The notes beneath the pieces are model-generated. The model saw only the letters and a list, made by a program, of their open reading frames with translations. It was not told the DNA's origin and did no database searches. Shown piece by piece: positions 43,665 through 56,007 of a stretch of 64,000 bases of DNA. The first letter of the stretch is position 1. Each line of letters opens with the position of its first letter. A program made the position numbers and the translations under genes. Source of the DNA: Fusarium oxysporum f. sp. lycopersici 4287 (taxonomy: Eukaryota; Ascomycota; Sordariomycetes; Hypocreales; Nectriaceae); contig NC_030993.1 in assembly GCF_000149955.1 (NCBI RefSeq), positions 1,092,068-1,156,067 on the forward strand, written 5' to 3'.

Positions 43665-46600
43665 CGTTGTAGAAGACGTCTTTACAGCGGCCTGTTTGTT
43701 TGGTGGCGGACCCGGTCAGCAACTGTGAGTTATGCAGTGGCGTCTGGAGATGAATGTGTGTTCTGCCAGCTCATACATGTCCAAGACCAAAATAAGGAAA
43801 ATATGTTTCGGTTTACTCACCCAGGGAGATCAGTGCAGACTAAGAGTATGTCTGCAGCTGAGTCTCAAATAGAGCCAGTCCTTTCTCTCAAGGTCGGTCG
43901 CTCAGTTGAAAAGCCGATCTCGAAGGCCTGAGGGAGGGGACACAGGTTTGCGAAACCGTAATCGTGGCCGATATTTCCTAACGGTCGAGAAATATCTGGA
44001 TACTACGCGACGCGTTGTCCAACTTTAAGGGGGCGGACGGAATGACGGTTTGCCTCGAGAGCTATTTAGGTGGGAAATTTCCGGGGTGTGGAAACTGGCT
44101 TCCAGGGGTGTCGCGCGAAATACTGTAATAGAAAAAAAAGTGTCTATCGAGAACCTAAGAAAAGAGCTTCATGAGAGAAAAAGAGTGACCAGAAGACAGC
44201 AAAGATGAGAAAAAGATGATGCCGGCCAGACACATCGGGGTTTTGGGAATGTTGTCAGTTGCGAAGTTGGGCGGCCAGCATTAACGGGAAGAAGGAGAAA
44301 AAGGACAAGATGGAGAAGTTGCGTGGACAGAGAGGAAGGAACAGTAGAGCAAATTGAAGACGTCTCTCATTCGAGGGGCGTGATATGAGATTAGATGAGC
44401 CCTCGAGAGCTTTGTTTGATGATGAGTGGACAAGGCAGCTCAACACTTCATGCTAACTTGGACTAGAGTCAAGAGAGGGTCGAGTGCCATCTGTCTGTAC
44501 CTGCACATGCAGCTGCCTCTGGTGTCAGTGGTTTTTTCTCGCACCTGCGCTGGTCGGCGGCCACTTCCAAGTTTGGGTGTGTGTGCTGGCCCAGCTTTTC
44601 CTTCTTGGTGACGCTGTAGAGCACAAGGATTGACAGCAAATCATCCAATTCAGACACTGAACAGTTGGCCACTTGGGAGAATCGCTGTAGCCTCGTCCAC
44701 AGGGAACATCTTCAAAGGAGAGCTATTCTGTAATGAGACCCGCTCTCGTCGGTACCCGCACTGGCCACGACGTAATTTCGCCAAGGGCCCCTGGCATCTT
44801 GGAAGAATTTCGAAGCGATGAACTCGACAGACGATAGGTTGGTAGGTAATACCTTTGTCTGTATTGCGAATTGCCCTTTGGTGGTGTATCATTCATCATT
44901 TCATAGTTTCAACACGACCCGCACCTCAGCATGCTACAGCACGACAACTGGTCGAGCACTGGCGGCTGATTTGGTTGTCTCTAAGGCTTCTCTTCATTTG
45001 CTCATGACTTATTACCTTCAAATTGAAGCAGCAGGTATTGCATCACTGGCCGCCAGCGCCTGTATCAGTACGCGACATCACTGTTGAGCCTGGGTTCCGA
45101 TATTCTTCCATTTCTTCTTCCATGGTTCGAGGATGAAAATGCCTGCACAGTCCCATCCATCTTGGGATAGGCCAATGGACAAGTGGATTCGCATTGAATC
45201 AGTCCAGGTCAATCATTTCCCCGGAGTTTAGGTCAGGTTCAGGTTTGACAACTCACCATACTACCTTCCCGGCCAACCTTACCTCGCAACTATCATCGTG
45301 ATATCACCCAACGGAATGAGAGGTTTAAGAATCATGCCCGTCTAACTCTAAAACTTTCCTTTCTCGCACTGAGATCTTAAGGAATCGAAAGTCAATTTTT
45401 TTGCCCCTTTCTTTTTTCTTACCTCTCCACTAGGACCCTTAAAAATGTCGGGGCCGCACCCGCCCGTACCTTGAGCTAGCTCGGGCCTCCACCGTCGTTA
45501 ACCTTTGGAATGCCAGTTCAGGAACCCGGGCTGCCGGCTTTTCCGCTTCAGGCCTACAAGGGCTTCTATGCTAGGCTCAAAGTGAGCTGAGTCTGGCTCA
45601 GCCCGTTTGATGCATTTACCCTATATCAAATACAATGTGTTGTTTGGCACCAATGCGTATTTATGATTTACCATATTGAAAGTACCTCCGAGCCCTTTCA
45701 ATCTGCTCGTTCTTATTAGACTTACCTGATTTTCTTGGTGATGCATGTACCGCAAATGAAAGGTCCGAGTCTAGGATACACCTACGGTGCATAAGTAGCA
45801 GACGTTCAACCATGGGTTTCGCTGTTACGCCTCCATTCCGAAATTCAGTAGCCGTTGAGCCGTGATTCAGAATACATTGCCCACACAAACAACGAATTTC
45901 GATGGGCATGACCAAGAATATGTGATATGTTCGGTTGGACCGACTAGTTAAAGGTGGAGATGTTTTCGTTGTTATCGTGAAGCGATGCTTTGTACCCATC
46001 AGAAACTTGAGGCAATCCACGCGAAGTCCACGAGGTCAGATCGAGTAGTGGGAGAGCAAAGCTCTCAGTACAGTGCTCAACCTCCGACAAAGCCTTGACG
46101 ACGCAGGAGAAAGCCCTTGCTATTAACCCAAATGGAGATAATAAAGCCACTGTCAATTCAACAATTACTGACCTCATCACATGTTTGCAGGAACACTGCT
46201 TCAAGTACGCTCATAGAGGTCCACTTCACTCATGCTCGACTTCAAGAACGCATTATACAAGCCAGGCTTGAGATATTATTAATTGAGTTTCTACATACAC
46301 AATCCCATTACATAGCGGATGGTTGGCTTGGCTGCGGGAGGGAAGAAGTATATGTTTATATGCAGCATGATCAAGCCCAGACAACTCAAAAACTGGAACC
46401 ATGAACCAGGTCATGCATGCTGCAAATGATTTGCCCCAAATACCGCAAGGTTTTGGGACCCAGGGATATATGCTGCTTCAGCCGATTGCAGCCGTGACTT
46501 TCGTTATCAAATTCGTACAGCACTTTCTATATGACTCCCCTGTGAAAAATATTCGTATCCGAAACGCCTATGACCTTGAAGACCTCCATCGAAACGAATG

Positions 46601-46676
46601 GTGCAAAAATGTGAAAAATAAAGGAAAAGAGAATGCTTTTTTATCAATGATGCAAAGGAAGTATGAGACTCCGTCG
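43665..46676. other. Large intergenic region
   Basis: The part nearest the coiled-coil gene (43665-44450) is probably its promoter and 5' UTR and contains a good minus-strand donor GGGTGAGT near 43815-43822, in line with an intron in the leader. From there to 46676 there are only short frames on both strands; none shows a domain. The gene on the right ends at 46677. Confidence 0.5.
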
Positions 46677-47772
46677 TTAAAAGTTGGACGAGGCGTTCAC
46701 TGGTGTTGGCTGGTGATAAGTGTCCAGCGTGGATTGGAATGGGCTGCGTTGAGGCCCTGAGCTCCCGACACTCCCGTACTCAGTCTTCTCAACGCTGTGA
46801 TAAGGGCCGTTGCTGCTAGGACGGCTATTGTTCTCGTTGAAGTCCATAAGACCATCAGCTTCTTCTTGGTGCTTCTTGCGCCCCCAAATTCGCCATGCGA
46901 CAAGGCCAAGGGCACCAACAACAATTGCACCACCAATACCGACAACAACTCCGATAACTGTGTTGCGGGTCTTGGCCGACATGCCTGAAGAGCTTCCATC
47001 GTCACCACCGTCGCTCAGACCAGGTGTTGACGTAGACACACTCGTAGTGGTCATGGTCTCAAGATCCCCATCGCTGTTTGTCCTTGTGACGACGGCGACG
47101 TGCGTAGAGGTAACAGGTCTAGCGGTAGTCCGGGTGTTCTTCTCGGCGGCAGTGCTGGAAGCCTCATCGTTGTTCTCGCTGGCGGTGCTGCTGGCGTCGT
47201 CACCTGTTCTGGTTGTTGCTGGATGTGCTAGTGGCTGCTGGGGAGTTGGTTGTCGACTGAGCAGCAGTCTTGGCATCAGTCGCAGAAGCTGATGACTCGG
47301 CGTTGTCGGTAGCCTCAGATTGTGTGGCAGCAGCTGTCTCAGAGGGCTTGCTATCAGCAGCACTAGACTTCTCGGCGGGCTTGCTGGTGGGAGAAGCGTT
47401 TGTGGGGGAGGGATCGGCAGCGGTTGTCTTTGCAGAATCGTTGTTGGTAGGCTCAGCATCAGTGGCAGATGGTTTTGTTTGTTCATTAGTAGCCTGAGTA
47501 GCCTCAGCGTCGGTTTTGGCAGAGTCGTCCGAGGTAGGGTCGGCTGCATCAGTAGGAGCAGGATCAGATGCAGGGTCTGCTTGAGTAGCTGAAGGCTTGC
47601 TGTCAGGTGCAGTTGCGCTTGGTTGAGAGTCATCGGACTGGCTTGGGCTTGCTCTGCGGACGAGTCGACGCTCCCGCAAGTGAATCTTGTTGAGATCAAT
47701 CCATGATGCCTGAGCGACGCAGACAACGGCAAGAGCTACCATTAGCAGCTTCACAAGGCGTGTCATGTACAT
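46677..47772 (-). CDS. Signal-peptide, Ser/Thr-rich, single-TM surface protein (Mid2/Wsc-like layout)
   Basis: The N-terminus MYMTRLVKLLMVALAVVC with a likely cut after VAQA is a signal peptide. Then follow some 170 residues of Ala/Ser/Thr/Asp-rich sequence with imperfect repeats (SDDSAKTDAEATQ, TNNDSAKTTAADPSP), the look of an O-mannosylated wall stalk. A TM helix (TVIGVVVGIGGAIVVGALG) and the stop-transfer WRIWGRKK precede a cytoplasmic tail of about 65 residues. The layout is that of wall-stress sensors such as Mid2 or Mtl1, although no Wsc Cys domain is present. The frame changes near 47200. Either a 49-nt intron (47203-47155, donor GTGACG, acceptor TTCCAG, no clear branch site) is removed, giving 348 residues, or a one-base indel lies in the repeat. 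Function is inferred from layout only. Confidence 0.8.
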
Positions 47773-48300
47773 GGCGACTGAGGTTGTGGAGTGTTTTGCG
47801 AAAAGAAAGGTTGACTAGGTAAGGTAGGCAGGATATGCCAGCTGAGGTATGTAGAGGTTGCCGTCCTGGCTCACAACTGCTAAGGGGAACGAAGGCGTAA
47901 TCGCGCTTTAAACTGGCCGCTGACGCGAACTTCCAGAGGGATACACAACCCAAGTGAGGAATCTGGGTATCCGTGATCAAGAGTTGTGTCAAATCGTCGT
48001 TTGTGACTACCTGAACGAATAGGCGTGAGACAAAGAATAACAAGACTTTTTCTGTATCTGCAGTGGATAGTCGTTTGATGCCAAATGAGTTGCGTGAGCG
48101 AGAGTGAGATCGACGAGCCAAGGATTAGCTGGGATACGATGTTAATTTAAAACGATAGAGAAAATAACAAAGACAGAAAAGCGAGAGTGAGTAATACGGA
48201 GGTGAATAGAGTCACGAGAGTAAAAATTGTGTGACGGCACCGATGGGAGGAGACTTATAAAGGGACAAGGGCAGGCAGACAAAGAAAAATATGGGTAAAT

Positions 48301-48319
48301 GGATGGATGGATGGATGGA
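48301..48319. repeat. GGAT tetranucleotide microsatellite
   Basis: Nearly five tandem copies of GGAT lie in intergenic DNA. It is a simple sequence of the kind that varies in copy number between strains. Confidence 0.85.
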
Positions 48320-50182
48320 ATGGAAAGATGGGTCAGGAAATGCTAGCAGACTTGTGAGGTCTTCTCGTATTTGCCTGCATGGATCCGGTGGTACTGGATG
48401 GAGGCTGTGCTTACCCCAGCAGACTGGGCAAGAGGCCACTGCTGAGGCCGGGTGCGTTTGGGTGACATGCGCCAAAGCTTCACCTAAAGAATCGCCTAAG
48501 ACCACCTACCTAGCCGAAACAGACAGCCCGTTGGTGGCGGCCACACTGATACGGACGCGTCTAGACCATGCTCGAAGCTGGGTTAGGTTTACTAGGACTT
48601 TCGATTTTTTTTAAGGTTGCCCGTGCCGATATGGAACTTCAGTCAAAAAGCCACATAATAGAGCCAGCGTTTCGTCTCGGTAGATGTCACTAACCGATTC
48701 GACTACGAGCGTGTCTATGCCAGTTTTTGGGGCGATCTATTGTTTCTGTTTCTGCACGGTCCCCTGAATGATACACAAGAATTGTTTTTATATGCAAGTG
48801 CCCAGTTGTTCCTGACAGGAGACCCGAGTTGGGCATTTACCGACGACATGATGAATGAGACATTCCCGACTCTTCCAAATTGGTAGCTTGACGTCCTTTT
48901 TTATCCGTTTTCCTTCATAAAGCGTTGTGTTCCTCACCATAATCTACTCAGCTATACTCCGTATGCTTCACTGCTTTCAAATCAAACTGGCTATAACATC
49001 CATCTTGAATGGGTCTCCCACCCCTGTCAGCCCTCTAGGAGGAGTCGTCATCACCCTTCTGCACTCAACTGCTCACATGGAGACACACACATGTCAGTAG
49101 ACGCCATGAACAAACGGCTACCTCCAGGCCCTGGCCCATTATTATGACATAGCTCATCGTCAGGGTCTTGTCAGCGAAATTATTATTTTCATCAAGTGAT
49201 TATCCACTCTATCATTGTCTGGGGGATCAAAGATGAAGGAAGAAATGGGAGGCTGGCGTCGTCCGATAGGGAAACGGGCATCATGCATGGATGCATGTCC
49301 CCTAAAAAGATACGTATCCATTCAAAAATAGCATCGACCCACCAAGAACCTGATCCCCCCCGGAACGCCATGCCAAAAACTCCCCGTCTTCCCGGATCGC
49401 CAATCATACCGTAAGGAAGATATCTACCTATTCTAGCTATTCTTTCGTTCTTGGTCTTCTCATCCGTCTCCATTGTCGTCATGCTATTGCTCCCCAGAAG
49501 ATCTTATAGCCATGAGAATCCACCTTCTACGACATGTTGTCAAGGTTATCTCTTGTTCTTAATTTACAGCATCATGCTAGACCTCCATCTATCCCCGCGT
49601 ACTAAAACGACAACTGTCTGAGAGGCGTGGTAGTGTTCCTAAGGCCTCTGCCCCCGTGGCCCTTCATGGTTCCATGTGGAGGTGTGACCTGTCACCAAAT
49701 TCCTCCTTGCTTATGGTGGTGTGAAGGACTTTTACTATGTAGTCACGCTTTGTTGATAGTCAGACCAGCGCAAATACTGTATCGCCAACCTCGCTTCCTA
49801 TAAACAAGTCTCATCAACCACTCAGATCCTTTCTCGTGGTCTCGTCTGTTGATTTGTTTCATATTAAGAGTCGGGCAGTAACGTGTCTTTGATGTTACGT
49901 CACTCAAGCTAGATCTTTTGTCGATCTGTGTGAGGCTGTGTCGGGAATCATGGGGATGCTTAATATCAGTCCAACTAATCCCTTTCTCCTACCCCTTTCT
50001 CGTAGCCGTAGCCTTCTATAACTATACCCACAAGAAGCAGGGCTAAGCAAGCACTAGAGCACGCGTAGGAGGAGCGAACCAGCTCAGTCTGCCGTCTGCC
50101 ATGAGGTTATCCGGACTAGTTCATACACACGATAGTCAAATGGTTTCAACGGAGAAGCGGAGACACCAAGCCATTAAACAGC

Positions 50183-50218
50183 ATTGCACTATGAGAATTG
50201 CACTATGAGAATTGCACT
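50183..50218. repeat. Two and a half copies of a 14-bp tandem repeat
   Basis: The unit ATTGCACTATGAGA is repeated twice in tandem without a mismatch and is followed by a partial third copy, ATTGCACT. The perfect identity suggests a recent duplication. Confidence 0.9.
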
Positions 50219-50630
50219 TCCTATCGACACTTCTCCCTGTACGAGTGCACGATGCGCTGTGAGCTAGTAAAGCTAGCATATTGAATCATACATCGCCTAA
50301 AAAGACCATGCTTGTCAACAACGAACTACTAAAATTAACACAAGCTCAGCACTGGAGGATGTAGCTGTCATGTCTGATAACACTTTCCACGTGGTCGTAA
50401 AAATGTACATGCAATTTCTTAGAATGAAAGACAGTGTGTGATTGATTGAATGAATGAACGAAGGAATGCGTGTGGACGCTGTGGGCCAATTCCAGTACTC
50501 CAAGGAAAGGCTGCCTTTACCCGAAAACGCCGAGCAGTAAAAGAGTCAATGAAATTGTAAACCATTTTCATCATATATGGTATCTCGATGAAATCAAAGA
50601 ACTAGGCGAGCCAACTGTTGAGGCTCTGAG

Positions 50631-53600
50631 CTACTGGCTCCATATAGGAACGTTTCGATATGCTGGGGAGTTATAGCTGTGGAGGACCCGAAAAGGGGGA
50701 TCTTGAACGTACATCCCACCCTGGGAACTCTGTCTACCATGAACAGGATGATTTGGGACTGGGCTTGTAACGTAGATGTTTGGGTATTGTTGAACCATGT
50801 TCGGTGCACCATAGACAAGCGCTTGATTCTGCATCATGTAGTTCTGCTGCAGTTGCTGATTGAGGCTGTGCATATCCATCGGAGCCCATGATTGGACAGA
50901 TGTTCGAGGTCGTCGTTGTTGGTGTTGCTGTAGCATCTGCTGCTGATGCATCTGCTGTTGCTGTATCTGTATAAGTGTAGTGTTGCTCCGAGAGCGCGGC
51001 ATGTTGGCAATTTGGCGCGGCTGCGCGTGGTGCTGATACTCGCCGGTGATGCTTGACTTGTTGGGCAGCAGGACCACTCTGTTGCGTACCATTACTCGAG
51101 TAGGACAAAACTCTGGAGTGTTGAACAGAATTGACTTGCTGGGAGCTTAAACCCGCGGTAGGACTCATGGTCATGCCTCGACTGGAGCTGCGTGATTCAG
51201 TACGGCCATGTGAGATCTGACGGCTGTGTGGTGTCATTCGACCATAATCTTGGGGTAACGAGAGTCGACGACTAGCGCTCGGACGGGAGTTAATAGGGAA
51301 TGAAGGTGCCATAGCTCGATTTTGCGCCTGTGACTTTGCTCTGGGAGGCTTACTGCCTCGATTCTGCATACTCACCGGTGGTGAAGTCTTTGTTCGCAGC
51401 GTCTGATCCATCTCAAGCGCAGATGGACTCAGGGATGATCGATGGTTCGCTGACAAGTTAGGTGCGGAAACATTCGTACGAAGATGAGCTAGCTCTGGTT
51501 TGTCACGGCTCTCCTGTATGCTCGACTTATTGACCACCTTCCGGGTCTGTAGAGCTAAGCTGCCAGAGCTACTGGCAGCCTTTCTTGGTTTTGGACGGGA
51601 TGACCATGAGCTCACAGCTCGAGGGCTGGGGGCCGCATTAAAAGAACGAGAAGTAAGCTCCATAGCGGTTGATGGGCGCCTTGGTGTGGGCTCGGGCTCA
51701 GGCTTGGAACTCAAGGCAGGGCTAGCGTCCGCGCTTCGAGAACCAAATATCTGAGCAATGGATTGGCGCCATGATTGACGTCGAGACATCTTCTTGCCAA
51801 CGGTCTTCTTGGCCCCTCGCGCTACGTCCTCCCCGCGTCTTGTATTACCAAGCGCATCCTGGCTCCCAACACTCATAATAGTATGCAGAGTGTCCTTACT
51901 CGGCTCCTTTCGAAGCGAAGGTCGGTGCGGTTTAGGTATGGAGCCTGTCTTGAGTCCTAAAGGATCGGTAGTGAAGTCCTGTTCGATCATAGCCACTTCC
52001 CCTTTCTTTAGGGATCCCTTCTTGCGGGAGCCGTTCAGGAATCTGTATATCTTACTGCCACACGACTAACGTCTGCGGCTGGCGAAGGTAGCTGTTCCTG
52101 AAAGTCTCCCTTAGAAAGGACGATTGGCGCTGTCGCAGTGTTCGACACTCGTGGCTCGAAACTCTTGTTTGATTTCAACGAAGCGAGACGCATGCGGCTA
52201 CCACGACTAAATGACGAGAATGGACGACTAGCAGGACTCGAGGGGCTTGCTAGACAAGCCGAAGAGGTATCATCATCTGTCGACGACAACGGGACCTCGA
52301 GGTGGATAGGCAGCCGGTTACGTGTCTGAGAAGGTACTGAGGAAGAAGTACGAGTCGAATTCGAATCCGAGGGCGAACACATCCCGGACATGTCCACGTC
52401 AAGCTTTTCGGAGGCTATTGTATTCTTGTCCGTGACACCGGATCTCAGGCTGGGCAATGATCGGAGAGAGACATTGGAGCTGTAACCACTGTCGACTCGA
52501 GACGCGGAGCGATGAGTTTTCTCAGACGAAGGACTTGGAATGAAGCCACTATCAGATCTTGACAAACCTTTAAGCATTTTGTTTTCGAGTCCAAGTTGCG
52601 TTTTCTTGGGGTCGGGCTTTGCATTTGGATCTTCCCTTACGTCCAGAACCTCAGCAACCGGAAATGAGACAGCATTCCCGTTCCCAGACATTCCGCCATC
52701 GCCTGTTCTAGATTTTTCTGCATCGCTCGAACACTCGGTGACACAGCTTGCGACTCGAGCAGTAAGTGATTTCTCACCCGTCATTAGCTCATTGGCCTCT
52801 GTCATGGTCGAGCCCTGATTCATCAACCTGAGTGGGTTCTTGGCTTGCTCATGAAAGTATTCCGCACGAGGGATTACTAGTGCCGACTCAGAAGCCCCTT
52901 GCTGTTTGACGTCATCCTCGGGCATTGGAGAAGTTCCGGGGGCCCCGTTTGTGATGCGTAGGGATCCAAACTTCATACCACCTAGCTGTTTATAGTCAGC
53001 TTCGACTGGCGTTACGGCTCGGTCCGGGGATTGCGCCTGGGAAGGGATTGTCGTAGGCATTGACATGCGTCTCGCCATGCCAGATTCTATCGAATTGTGC
53101 CTGGACTGAGAGGGTGTAGCTGGGAGACTCTTGCGGAAACTCGACTTGGCTGAGACTGGGGGGTTGGAATGATGAGCCCTGGTTGCTATGCCTGGAGTTT
53201 GAACGACCGAGCGGCGGCGCATTGGCATGTAAAGAGACACGTCTGAATTTGTTCTGCTAATGGATGAACCTGCAGATTGGGTGGCGTTGTTGGTATCATC
53301 CGTCACATCCTGACTTGTCTCATCAGAATGCTTATTGGATTTGGAGATGATGGGCTCCCTTGGGAGCTTCTCCTTTGCACTGAGAAGCGTCTTGGCCTCG
53401 GCAGCTCTCGTATCGTAGCTTGCAGAGCCACGCCGTACTGCAACAGGCATGCTATTTCCAGGCAGTTAGCTCAATTTATCGACATGGAGACATGTTGCAC
53501 AAACCTATCAGCGCGCGTCAGTGTGCGGTAGCCGCTATCCTGAGCAATAGAGCTGGTCCTGGAGCTGTTGACGAAAGCTGGCAGTATAGGAGACTGCTCT

Positions 53601-53911
53601 GACTGGATAGACCGCGTACGCGATTTCAAATCGCGCATGGGGTCTCTACATGTAGGGGATTGTATAGGACTGGAAGCGTCACCAGCTGGGACGGCTATAC
53701 CGAGCCCAGGCGCCACTCTTCTCGTTGTAGAAGCCTTATTGGGAGCAGGTGGCAGCGATCCGACCAGATACGAGTTGGAGAAGTGCTCACGATGGGGTGT
53801 CACAGCAGTAGCAGTGTATGGCAGACCAGCTGCAGATGCCTGGCTGCAGTGAGGTGGCTTGGATAGTTTCCGATGCCCGCGAGGGGATTCGGCGGATTGT
53901 TCATTGCCCAT
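50631..53911 (-). CDS. Large low-complexity protein with N-myristoylation motif; frame changes unresolved
   Basis: The start ATG at 53911 begins MGNEQSAESPRGHRKL, a textbook N-myristoylation signal (Gly2, Ser6, then basic residues); a longer frame upstream begins only at TTG. Exon 1 is 53911-53505 and exon 2 begins at 53451 (intron 53 nt, AG-C join). The protein is Ser/Pro/Arg-rich throughout, with many RxxS sites (RRMSMP, RRSVVQ, SRTNSDVS) and no known domain. The frame must change near 52035-52075 (before IYRFLNGSRKKGSLKKG) and again near 51095-51160 (before the Gln-rich LIQIQQQQMHQQQMLQQ). Possible introns are a 56-nt GT-AG with a weak donor for the first and a 40-nt one for the second, but neither is convincing; small indels are as likely. 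The end is a Gln/Asn/Tyr-rich segment finishing RNVPIWSQ. Membrane attachment is inferred from the N-terminus; two separate genes cannot be excluded. Confidence 0.65.
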
Positions 53912-55595
53912 TGGGCCAAACTGGTTCAACTCCTTGCTCGTGAGATGATATCGGAAGGAGAGGAGGCTGGATGCTCGGAGGAGAGCTTGTGAGATGCCTC
54001 AACAAGCAGAAACGACCGTTCACTGGTACATAAACGCCTCCATGCCGTCAAACACGAATTATCCCGTCGTTCTATTCAGCCGCGAGGATGGATGAAATTG
54101 AAGCTGAAGCTTCGCGGTATACAGGATGGAGGAGTATATATTCGTAAAGTTGGTTGATTGTTTAGTCTATAAGCTAGAAAGAGGATCGAGAATGAGAAAG
54201 AAGCTCGGTAATATGAGAATAGAAGAGAATAAGAGAGAGCGAGAGAGAGGGGAGGTTGGACGAGGTGGAGTCGAGTTTAAAGATCCATGGCATTTTTGGC
54301 GGAGTTGATTTGAAAGTCGGCGTCGCATGAGGGGAACTCCCGGGCAAGGACAAGGAGAACCTGGTTGTTAAGGTGAGGTATGAGATCCATGGGAGGGGTG
54401 AGACCATAACCAAACCATACCGAACTGGACAGGGAGCGGACGAGGCGAGACGAGACGCTCGCATCAAACAGCACAGCATAGCACATCACAAGCAGCCACA
54501 GCTTTGAGGGAACAGAGCGGAGAATAGCGCTGATGTGATGATGAAAAGAGTAACTCGATGAGGGGACACATGCAAGAAAAGAGGAGCTGCGCGTCCATGT
54601 CACTCCCGGAATAGACGAACTCTGAGTTTCCCATGTTGGAGAGGAACTAAGTTAGAGGAGCTATGATATGACGGGAAGAGAGTGGAGCTTGGAGAGCTTG
54701 GAGGTTAGCAGCCTTAGCAGAACACCTAATGGTCACCAAAAGGTCACCAAGGAACCGAAGGGAACGAGCTAAGGCAGGTAGGTAGCACTAGCCAAGGCAC
54801 CTCCATCGATACTTCCGATCCTAATACGATTGGACTGGATTGCACGTTTCGGCAACCGCCCAGCAGCCAATCAACTGGTTGGAAGGGCAATTGACTTCGG
54901 AAAAATGTCCTCGATTCAGAGGCGCCAAGGTTTCAATGCATCTCTACTGCCTGGAGATAACAACAAGTCATCTCACAATTTATGCGTTGGAGGCTGACTT
55001 TAGCGAGTCTTATTCAGCGATCATCCGAGGTTATCTACCTAAGTAGTAGGTATAATTAAGTTTCCGCCATGGGCTTCGAACCGTCACTCTGCCTTGCACT
55101 CGATCAACCCTTTCCAACAACCACATCTGGAGTGATTACGAGAATCGAGTTACAATTATGTATGCAGCCTGGCAGCCTCAGCAAGCAAACGAGTGAACAT
55201 GGATGTCGTGTCATTTAGGGATGGCAGGTCGATCAGGTCTTGGATTTTCACACACTATGATGATCCGCGAAATTATGCTTGTGTAAATCATCATCTTGGA
55301 CGACTTCCGCCAGCTCCTTTGTTTTATCCGTCTCATAGACAATCCTGCCAAACATGAATCCATAGCATCACATTCATCGATATTGGCCAATAAAGCCCAC
55401 TATAGAACAGGCAGTACCGCTTTTTTCTTATTGCAGTACAAGTCGGCGGCTGTTTGCAAAGTTGGGGAGCATTCACTCACACCCCCTGTCGGCCTCTCTC
55501 TCGGAATCTCAAGCCTCTTTTCTGAACCTGTTTCTTTTGTCTCGTCTTGCTCAATTCAAACTCCATGACGTCGAGGCCACCCAACCAAGAGCTGA

Positions 55596-55819
55596 NNNNN
55601 NNNNNNNNNNNNNNNNNNNNNNNNNNNNNNNNNNNNNNNNNNNNNNNNNNNNNNNNNNNNNNNNNNNNNNNNNNNNNNNNNNNNNNNNNNNNNNNNNNNN
55701 NNNNNNNNNNNNNNNNNNNNNNNNNNNNNNNNNNNNNNNNNNNNNNNNNNNNNNNNNNNNNNNNNNNNNNNNNNNNNNNNNNNNNNNNNNNNNNNNNNNN
55801 NNNNNNNNNNNNNNNNNNN
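55596..55819. other. Assembly gap (224 N)
   Basis: A run of undetermined bases. Frames reported across it are not real evidence of coding. Confidence 1.
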
Positions 55820-55901
55820 CTTGACTCGGCTGCAATTGTCATGTCAGCTCCAGAACACACATTAAACGAAACACGCAAGCCGTCCGAGCGCTCTCCCCGT
55901 G

Positions 55902-56007
55902 GATACGATGCGATGCTAATGCTGTATCGTCGGAGTCGGCATGTTGTAGAATGGAGACCGACGCGCACCATGACTTACACCCAACACGATACGATGCGAT
56001 ACGATAT
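55902..56007. repeat. GATACGATGCGAT direct repeats and short GATAC microsatellite
   Basis: The 13-mer GATACGATGCGAT occurs at 55902-55914 and again at 55988-56000, where it sits in a short GATAC/GATGC repeat that runs to 56007. It lies less than 100 bases from the assembly gap, so the gap may contain more of the same repeat. Confidence 0.6.

Larger units (their letters stand above)
47773..50630. other. Large intergenic region
   Basis: The part near 47773-48250 is the likely promoter of the surface-protein gene. Further on there are only short frames. A 96-codon ATG frame on the minus strand (49192-49482) has no recognisable domain and is not called. Two small tandem repeats are listed separately. 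Confidence 0.5.

Noticed and set aside
46677..47732. 351-codon frame through the whole surface-protein gene
   Set aside because: Its first half reads as Leu/Pro-rich nonsense, while the other frame has the signal peptide and stalk. Only the last third of this frame is real coding sequence.
49192..49482. 96-codon ATG frame on the minus strand (starts MTTMETDEKTKNERIARIG)
   Set aside because: ATG start and some protein-like text, but no recognised family and no partner exon. It is kept out without transcript evidence.
55060..55100. T-arm-like GGTTCGAAGCC on the minus strand
   Set aside because: The flanking bases do not form a T stem and no acceptor or anticodon stem is found, so it is not a tRNA.
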